NCBI RefSeq assembly: GCF_964355755.1
Contig: NC_092679.1
Span: forward strand, 20,636,932-20,700,931
Reading direction: 5' to 3'
DNA: 64,000 nt
Source of the DNA: Antedon mediterranea
Taxonomy: Eukaryota > Echinodermata > Crinoidea > Comatulida > Antedonidae
Shown: positions 55,301 through 64,000 of the stretch, piece by piece
Layout: each line of letters starts with the position of its first letter
Position numbering within the stretch: the stretch's first letter is position 1
Made by a program: the position numbers and the translations under genes
The notes under the pieces: model-generated
Seen by the model: the letters and a program-made list of their open reading frames with translations, nothing else
Database searches by the model: none
What the model was told of the DNA's origin: nothing

Positions 55301-58300
55301 AGCAATTTATCACTGTGTTTTACTATAACCAATTTGGTTAGAGTAAAACACAATGATAAAGAATAGGAAACATTTAATAATAATGATTATTTACATAGCA
55401 ATTTAGCACTGTGTTTTACTATAACCAATTTGGTTATAGTAAAACACAATGATAAAGAATAGGAAACATTTAATAATATGATATATGACATTCACATAGC
55501 AATTTAGCACTGTGTTTTACTATAACCAATTTGGTTAGAGTAAAACACAATGATATAGAATAGGAAACATTTAATAATTTGATAAATGACATTTACATAG
55601 CAATTTAGCACTGTGTTTTACTATAACCAATTTGGTTAAAGTAAAACACAATGATAAAGAATAGGAAACACTTAATAATATGATAAATGACATTTACATA
55701 GCAATTTAGCACTGTGTTTTACTATAACCAATTTGGTTAAAGTAAAGCAGAATGATAAAGAATAGGAATTTAATAATATGATATATGACATTTACATAGC
55801 AATTTATCACTGTGTTTTACTATAACCAATTTGGTTAGAGTAAAACACAATGATAAAGAATAGGAAACATTTAATAATAATGATTATTTACATAGCAATT
55901 TAGCACTGTGTTTTACTATAACCAATTTGGTTATAGTAAAACACAATGATAAAGAATAGGAAACATTTAATAATATGATATATGACATTCACATAGCAAT
56001 TTAGCACTGTGTTTTACTATAACCAATTTGGTTAGAGTAAAACACAATGATATAGAATAGGAAACATTTAATAATTTGATAAATGACATTTACATAGCAA
56101 TTTAGCACTGTGTTTTACTATAACCAATTTGGTTAAAGTAAAACACAATGATAAAGAATAGGAAACACTTAATAATATGATAAATGACATTTACATAGCA
56201 ATTTAGCACTGTGTTTTACTATAACCAATTTGGTTAAAGTAAAGCAGAATGATAAAGAATAGGAATTTAATAATATGATATATGACATTTACATAGCAAT
56301 TTAGCACTGTGTTTTACTATAACCAATTTGGTTAGAGTAAAACACAATGATAAAGAATAGGAAATATTTAATAATAATGATTATTTACATAGCAATTTAG
56401 CACTGTGTTTTACTATAACCAATTTGGTTAAAGTAAAGCAGAATGATAAAGAATAGGAATTTAATAATATGATATATGACATTTACATAGCAATTTAGCA
56501 CTGTGTTTTACTATAACCAATTTGGTTAGAGTAAAACACAATGATAAAGAATAGGAAATATTTAATAATAATGATTATTTACATAGCAATTTAGCACTGT
56601 GTTTTACTATAACCAATTTGGTTATAGTAAAACACAATGATATAGAATAGGAAACATTTAATAATATGATAAATGACATTTACATAGCAATTTATCACTG
56701 TGTTTTACTATAACCAATTTGGTTAGAGTAAAACACAATGATAAAGAATAGGAAACATTTAATAATAATGATTATTTACATAGCAATTTAGCACTGTGTT
56801 TTACTATAACCAATTTGGTTATAGTAAAACACAATGATAAAGAATAGGAAACATTTAATAATATGATATATGACATTCACATAGCAATTTAGCACTGTGT
56901 TTTACTATAACCAATTTGGTTAGAGTAAAACACAATGATATAGAATAGGAAACATTTAATAATTTGATAAATGACATTTACATAGCAATTTAGCACTGTG
57001 TTTTACTATAACCAATTTGGTTAAAGTAAAACACAATGATAAAGAATAGGAAACACTTAATAATATGATAAATGACATTTACATAGCAATTTAGCACTGT
57101 GTTTTACTATAACCAATTTGGTTAAAGTAAAGCAGAATGATAAAGAATAGGAATTTAATAATATGATATATGACATTTACATAGCAATTTAGCACTGTGT
57201 TTTACTATAACCAATTTGGTTAGAGTAAAACACAATGATAAAGAATAGGAAATATTTAATAATAATGATTATTTACATAGCAATTTAGCACTGTGTTTTA
57301 CTATAACCAATTTGGTTATAGTAAAACACAATGATATAGAATAGGAAACATTTAATAATATGATAAATGACATTTACATAGCAATTTATCACTGTGTTTT
57401 ACTATAACCAATTTGGTTATGGTAAAGCACAATGATATAGAATAGGAAACATTTAATAATATGATAAATGACATTTACATAGCAATTTAGCACTGTGTTT
57501 TACTATAACCAATTTGGTTAAAGTAAAACATAATGATAAAGAATAGGAAACATTTAATAATATGATAAATGACATTTACATAGCAATTTATCACTGTGTT
57601 TTACTATAACCAATTTGGTTATGGTAAAGCACAATGATATAGAATAGGAAACATTTAATAATAATGATTATTTACATAGCAATTTAGCACCATGTTTTAC
57701 TATAACCAATTTGGTTATGGTAAAGCACAATGATATAGAATAGGAATTTAATAATATGATATATGAAATTTACATAGCAATTTAGCACTGTGTTTTACTA
57801 TAACCAATTTGGTTAAAGTAAAACATAATGATAAAGAATAGGAAACATTTAATAATAATGATAAATGTCATTTACATAGCAATTTATCACTGTGTTTTAC
57901 TATAACCAATTTGGTTATGGTAAAGCACAATGATATAGAATAGGAAACATTTAATAATAATGATTATTTACATAGCAATTTAGCACCATGTTTTACTATA
58001 ACCAATTTGGTTATGGTAAAGCACAATGATATAGAATAGGAAACATTTAATAATATGATAAATGTCATTACATAGCAATTTAGCACTGTGTTTTACTATA
58101 ACCAATTTGGTTAGAGTAAAACACAATGACAAAGAATAGGAAACATTTAATAATAATGATTATTTACATAGCTAGCAATTTAGCACAATGTTTTACTATA
58201 ACCAATTTGGTTATGGTAAAGCACAATGATATAGAATAGGAAACATTTAATAATATGATAAATGTCATTACATAGCAATTTAGCACTGTGTTTTACTATA

Positions 58301-58700
58301 ACCAATTTGGTTAGAGTAAAACACAATGATAAAGAATAGGAAACATTTAATAACATGATAAATGACATTCACATAGAAATTTAGCACTGTGTTTTACTAT
58401 AACCAATTTAATTAGAGTAAAGCACAATGATAAAGAATATGAAACATTTAATAATATGATAAATGACATTTACATAGTAATTTATCACTGTGTTTTACTA
58501 TAACCAATTTGGTTAGAGTAAAACATTTTAACTATGATAAATGATATTTAGCACTGTGCTGGATACAGTAAAACACAAATTAAGAATAGGAAACATATAA
58601 TAATATGATACATTTACATACAAATTTAGTATTGTGTTTTACTATAGCCAATTTGGTTACAGTAAAACACAATGATAATGAAACATTTATTATATGATAT
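49361..58700 (+). repeat. Satellite array, about 99-bp dyad-containing monomer, 888-bp higher-order repeat
   Basis: About 95 tandem monomers. Each contains CACTGTGTTTTACTATAACC-AATTT-GGTTA(T/G/A)AGTAAAACACAATGA, a dyad with 18-19 bp arms that is perfect in the GGTTATAG variants. Marker AATTTATCAC at 49961, 50849, 52239, 53127, 54416, 55304, 55801 and 56689 shows four exact 888-bp steps (9 monomers), mixed with 497-, 694-, 696- and 792-bp steps. The right edge (58400-58860) decays. Short open frames are repeat artefacts. Confidence 0.97.
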
Positions 58701-58876
58701 TATTTACATAGCAAAATATTATATTAAACATATCTTATTATCTAAACGTTATGAAAAGAATAGGATACATATAATGTAATAATATAATAAATACAAGTTA
58801 CATAGTTTATCATCTTGTTTTACAGAACCAATTTGGTGACACAGTTAAACACAGTGATAAAGAATAGATACTGTTT

Positions 58877-60580
58877 TAGGTTATATAACCCTAACCCTAG
58901 TTTGAAGCGACATAATAAATTCATCGCGAAAAAGTACGTATCGTATTTAGAAACTTTTGAAATTTGTTAGATATGTTTAATAGGTTCTTACGTCTATAAA
59001 ATAAACAAAAAATATAAATTTCACAAAAAATTCGTGATTTTAATAATTTGCATTTCTAAAAATGTACACTTATGAAATACCATACATTTTCCAACACATT
59101 TTTACTTCATTGATGATTCCCAGAAATCAAAATAAAACAAATTATGATATTTCTTTTACATTATAGATGTAAGAACCTATATTGAACATGTACCAAATTT
59201 CAAACGTTTTTTAAGACGATACGTATTTTTATCGATGAATTAAGTATGTGATCGCTTCAAACTAGGGTTAGGGTTAAATAACCTAACAGTTCATTCTTTA
59301 ACACTGTGTTTAACTTTTAACCAAATTGGTTTTAGTACAACACAATGATAAACTATGTACATTTTATTTTTCATATTACATTATAGGATACATATAATGT
59401 AATAATAATAAATACAAGTTACATAGTTTATCATCTTGTTTTACAGAACCAATTTGTGGTTACACAGTTAAACACAATTATAAAGAATAGACACTGTTTT
59501 AGGTTATATAACTCTAACCCTAGTTTGAAGCGATCACATACTTAATTCATCGCGAAAAAATACGTATCGTATTCAGAAACATTTGAAATTTGGTAAATAT
59601 GTTCAATAGGTTCTTACGTCTATAAAACAAACAAAAAATAAAAGTTTCAAGACAAATTCGTGATTTTAATAATTTGCATTTCTAAACATTTACACTTATG
59701 AAAGACAATACATTTCCAACACATTTTTACTTCATTGATGATTCTCAGAAATCAAAATAAAACTATTAGGATATTTCTTTTGCATTATAGATGTAAGAAC
59801 CTATATTGAACATATCTACCAAATATCAAACGTTTTTCAAGACGATACGTATTTTTAGCGATGAATATTAAATATGTGATCGCTTCAAACTAGGGTTAGG
59901 GTTAAATAAACTAAAACAGTTCTATTTTTTATCACTCACTGTGTTTAACTTTTAACCAAAATGGTTATAGTAAAACACAATGATAAACTTATATGTCAAT
60001 TTTATTTTTCATAAGATAAAATGTTTGATATTCTTTATAATATTTAATATTATATTTTAGGCCTACTATTAATGACGTATAAATGCACACTACATCTGAA
60101 ATAACTTTCTACTTCATTGGCGATTCTTACCAAAAAAAAGAACTAATTTTGTTATGTATATAGAGCAACCTATTATAACATGTCTTGTATGATTTTTATC
60201 TCGTTTCAATGACATTTTATACTACAATTCAAATGAAAAAGCATCACAAAAAAATACGTCTGGTATTCAAAAAGTTTCTAAACTCGGTACACAGAAAAAA
60301 GGAAATGTTGAAAATGTATGGTCTTTCATAAGTGTGAATTTTTTGAAATGCAAATAATGGAAATCATCGATTTGTCTTGAAATTTATAATTTGTTTTGTC
60401 TTATTGAACGTATCTATACAAAATGTCAAACGTTTCTGAATACGATACGTTTTTTTTCTCGATGAATTTATAATGTCGCTTCAAACTAGAGGGTAGGGTA
60501 GTAACCTAACAAGTATCTATTCTTTATCACTATGTTTAACTGTGTAACCATATTGGTTCTAATAAAAAACAGTGATAAAC
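58877..60580. repeat. Telomere-motif inverted-repeat elements alternating with decayed satellite
   Basis: Elements 58877-59290 and 59501-59915 have inverted ends TAACCCTAACCCTAGTTTGA ... and the inverse with GGGTTAGGGTTA. A third, eroded one is at about 60225-60510. Each is followed by a decayed satellite monomer (59299-59350, 59935-59990, 60522-60580). The spacing of 624 bp between the first two suggests that the composite unit was itself duplicated. Confidence 0.8.
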
Positions 60581-60925
60581 TATGTAAATTGTATGTTTCA
60601 TATATTACATTTTTGCCAAAAAAAATTATTGGGAATGTCAAATTTCTTTTTCATGACATATATCTACAAATTTCAGAAGCTTTTGAGTACGAGTATTTTA
60701 CGCGATGTTTTTTTATCCTCATTTTAATATTTTGGTAATGTAATTCACATAAAGTTTTGTATCCAAAAATTGTTTATTCTTGGGTAGAAATGAGGAAATA
60801 AATAGTATTCCTGTATAATATAATAATCAATAATAAAGTATAAAAAAAAGTGTTGTGTAAACGAACGTTTTTTACGCTTCGAATTTTCTGTTACATTATG
60901 TTTGAATTGAAGCTACAGATATTGA

Positions 60926-60964
60926 ATCATGGACCTATAAATTAGTAATTTATAGGTCCATGAT
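60926..60964. repeat. Perfect 39-bp palindrome
   Basis: ATCATGGACCTATAAATTA, one G, then the exact inverse (19-bp arms). Stands alone between satellite remnants and the foldback element. Confidence 0.95.
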
Positions 60965-61209
60965 TGAACATATCGTCACTCACCACACATTTTTTGTTTG
61001 TATTTCGAAAGTATTTATTCTAAAGAACAATTGATGCAAACATCAACTGCGTATCTTATTTCATTAATTAATTATATTAATTATAATTTGGCGATTATTC
61101 GTCACACGAAGAGTCGAATATCGATTCGTCTCGTCATGGGAAGAAAACGTGCATTGCGCACACTGTTTACGCGCCTCAACAATAAACGGCGAATATGCGA
61201 TTCGTCACT

Positions 61210-62143
61210 TATGGAACGCCGTTTTACACAAGTTTTTGGCGATGATAAAAATTGCGTCGATGATGAAATTGCGTCGATGAAAATTGCATCGACGCAATGT
61301 AGATTGCGTCGATGCAATGTAGATTGCGTCGACGCAATTTACATTGCGTCGATGAAAATTGCATCGATGAAAATTGCGTCGATGAAAATTGCGTCGATGA
61401 AAACTGCATCGATGAAAATTGCGTCGATGAAAACTGCATCGATGAAAATTGATGTGATGAATTTAATTGATTATGAAAATTCCAAATGGTTTTAATTCAA
61501 TCAATGATGAAAATGACTACTAGTAAAGTAAATGATGATGTTAATAATGATGTTAATAATGTTATTATGTTGCTAAAAATTGACGGTTTCTGAATATTTT
61601 GATATGATAAACATGTTTACCGCTTGCGCTAGCGCGCGTTATAGACAAGCGCACAGTGATCGCGCACTAAAACAATGTTGAAATATATGCACTGATTAAC
61701 ATTTTAGTGATTTATTGTCAACACATTTTAGCAATGGATCCATTATTGTCCTTTCGGACACATTATATCTTCTAGCTAATTGCTTCCGTTAATCCACCAG
61801 TTCAGTACATAAAATCCAGATGTCCAGCATCCATGACATCATATTCAAATCATACCGGCAGGGAGATCGCAATTTTCATCGATGAAAACTGCATCGATGA
61901 AAATTATTTTTTTTTTCATCGATGCAGTTTTCATCGATGCAGTTTTCATCGACGCAATTTTCATCGACGCAATTTTCATCACATTAACGCAATTTTCATT
62001 ACATCGACGCAATTTTCATCGACGCAATGTTCATCACATCATTACATCAATACTATATTCATCGACGCAATTTTCATCACATCGACGCAATTTTCATTGC
62101 ATCATCGACGCGATTTTATCATCGCCTAAACTGGCATTCCATA
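61210..62143. mobile_element. Foldback element with GCGTCGATGAAAATT arrays
   Basis: The left arm (61238-61455) is a tandem array of a 15-bp unit, GCGTCGATGAAAATT with a GCATCGATGAAAACT variant. The right arm (61870-62130) is the same array inverted. Outer ends TATGGAACGCC and GGCATTCCATA are inverted, followed by GGCGATGATAAAA in both arms. The core (61455-61865) is unique. No transposase. The + frame through the left arm encodes IASMK repeats and is not regarded as a gene. Confidence 0.85.
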
Positions 62144-62514
62144 CTAATTGCGTGTGATCTGATTGGTGTATTATAAATAAATTCATCGCGATGAATTTTT
62201 CAGTAGATGTAATGAGACAGTTCAGTAGATGTAATGACAGTTAATTTAATTGTTCTGCTCTTTTTGTACAAATCTATACTACTTTATATTATGGATTTTG
62301 TAGTACTGTTAAAATTATTAAATCTCTGGAAGTGTGTTTTACGAGTATGTCCGCAAATTTATGCGTTTACGGTTTTAAAATGTGAGTTTTAAATAGCGAA
62401 CATGATCTTGTTAGGTGCACTACGCACGCAGTATTCCAAAATGTCTTACTAATTGGGAGAAAATCATATTGTATCATATCATATTATATCCATTCTTTAA
62501 ATTCATATTCTTTA

Positions 62515-63900
62515 TCCAAAACTAAATTGGTATAGTAAAACACAGTGCTAGCAATTTATCATATTATTAAATGTTTCATATTCTTTATCATTGTGTTTTA
62601 CTCTAATCAAATTGGTATAGTAAAACACAGTGCTGCTAAATTGCTATGTGAATGTCATTTATCATATTTTTAAATGTTTCCTATTCTTTATCATTGTGCT
62701 TTACCATAACCAAATTGGTTATAGTAAAACACAGTGCTAAATTGCTATGTAAATGTTATTATCATATTATTAAATTCCTATTCTTTATCATTGTGTTTTA
62801 CTCTAACCAAATTGGTTATAGTAAAACACAGTGATAAATTGCTATGTAAATGTAATTTATCATATTATTAAATGTTTCCTATTCTTTATCATTGTGTTTT
62901 ACTCTAACCAAATTGGTTATAGTAAAACACAGTGATAAATTGCTATTTAAATGTAATTTATCATGTTATTAAATGTTTCCTATTCTTTATCGTTGAGTTT
63001 TACTCTAATCAAATTGGTTATAGTAAAACACAGTGCTAAATTGCTATGTAAATGTTATATATCATATTATTAAATGTTTCCTATTCTTTATCATTGTGTT
63101 TTACTCTAATCTGATTGGTTATAGTAAAACACAGTGCTAAATTGCTATGTGAATGTCATTTATCATGTTATTAAATGTTTCCTATTCTTTATCATTGTGC
63201 TTTACTCTAACCAAATTGGTTATAGTAAAACACAGTGCTAAATTGCTATGTAAATGTCATTTATCATGTTATTAAATGTTTCTTATTATTTATCATTGTG
63301 TTTTACTCTAACCAAATTGGTTATAGTAAAACACAGTGATAAATTGCTATGTAAATGTAATTTATCATGTTATTAAATGTTTCCTATTCTTTATCGTTGT
63401 GTTTTACTCTAATCAAATTGGTTATAGTAAAACACAGTGCTAAATTGCTATGTAAATGTTATATATCATATTATTAAATGTTTCCTATTCTTTATCATTG
63501 TGTTTTACTCTAATCTGATTGGTTATAGTAAAACACAGTGCTAAATTGCTATGTGAATGTCATTTATCATGTTATTAAATGTTTCCTATTCTTTATCATT
63601 GTGCTTTACTCTAACCAAATTGGTTATAGTAAAACACAGTGCTAAATTGCTAAATGTCATTTATCATGTTATTAAATGTTTCTTATTCTTTATCATTGTG
63701 TTTTACTCTAACCAAATTGGTTATAGTAAAACACAGTGCTAAATTGCTATGTAAATGTAATTTATCATATTATTAAATGTTTCCTATTCTTTATCATTGT
63801 GTTTTACTCTAACCAAATTGGTTATAATTTATTTAATTTCATTTCAAAAGACATTTACCTAAATTGCTATTTAATTATAGTAAAACACTGTGCTAAATTG
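62515..63900 (-). repeat. Satellite array in inverted orientation
   Basis: About 13 monomers of the same family as 49361-58700 but reverse-complemented (GGTTATAGTAAAACACAGTG, CTAAATTGCTATGTAAATG). The last complete monomer ends near 63825, and a fragment at 63880-63902 follows. Sequence after 63903 is non-satellite (AGCCAATCAGAA words). Confidence 0.95.
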
Positions 63901-64000
63901 CTATTGTATTAAGGACGAGTTCCGAGAAGATGTATTCAAAGCTACAACCAATCAGAACAGTGTTAATCAATATAGTCCATGGCTACAGCCAATCAGAAAC

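Noticed and set aside
49361-58700. CRISPR-like regularly spaced repeats
   Set aside because: The whole unit is repeated with no unique spacers, and the context is animal nuclear DNA; it is a satellite.
58884-59275. True interstitial telomere array
   Set aside because: Only two telomere-like units at each end, placed as inverted repeat termini, not a tandem array.
60998-61495. 165-residue open frame on the + strand
   Set aside because: Its second half is the translated 15-bp array (IASMK repeats) and its start has no family resemblance; the frame is open because the repeat unit is a multiple of three.
62652-63742. Short frames beginning MSFIMLLNVSYSLSLCFTLTK
   Set aside because: They are repeated translations of the inverted satellite monomer.

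Overview
The window is AT-rich animal nuclear DNA with short exons, GT-AG introns and dense small interspersed repeats. The best guess is an invertebrate deuterostome, perhaps an echinoderm. The reasons are the tRNA-derived SINEs, the many small inverted-repeat elements, the recurring TAGGCCTA palindromes and the closeness of the proteins to vertebrate families; no species is claimed. All exon coordinates were read by hand from splice sites and checked for phase and, where the family is known, for residue motifs.

Left part (0-12.1 kb): two copies of a BAF (BANF1) gene on the + strand, in a duplicated block of about 1.6 kb, flank a minus-strand gene that I identify as sororin (CDCA5) from its KEN box, CFGFE motif and C-terminal MNAEF domain. 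Sororin carries a tandemly duplicated, in-frame exon and a G-rich minisatellite. A PIF/Harbinger-like element and a TTGCGCAA foldback element lie inside and beside it.

Middle (12.4-18.4 kb): MOCS1 on the minus strand, with the MoaA and MoaC halves in one gene. The animal arrangement is kept: a MOCS1A exon ending Gly-Gly-stop, plus two phase-compatible ways to bypass it into the MoaC exon.

Large gene (20.4-48.0 kb): a complete ANAPC1 (APC1, scaffold of the anaphase-promoting complex) on the minus strand, resolved into 46 coding exons encoding 1902 residues. Its introns hold most of the MITEs and SINEs. A 143-bp tandem duplication has copied the acceptor of its last exon. E2F-, CRE- and ETS-like sites lie upstream.

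Right part (49.4-64 kb): no genes seen. A satellite of about 99-bp monomers, each with a strong dyad, forms a 9-mer higher-order repeat of 888 bp over about 9.3 kb. It is followed by telomere-motif inverted-repeat elements alternating with decayed monomers, a second foldback element built of GCGTCGATGAAAATT units, and then the same satellite in inverted orientation running off the window.

Functionally the genes lean to mitosis: BAF (post-mitotic nuclear assembly), sororin (cohesion protection, a KEN-box APC/C substrate in vertebrates) and APC1. MOCS1 (molybdenum cofactor synthesis) is metabolic. Clusters of TAGGCCTA palindromes sit at the 5' end of all five gene copies, and in the first intron of the three minus-strand genes.
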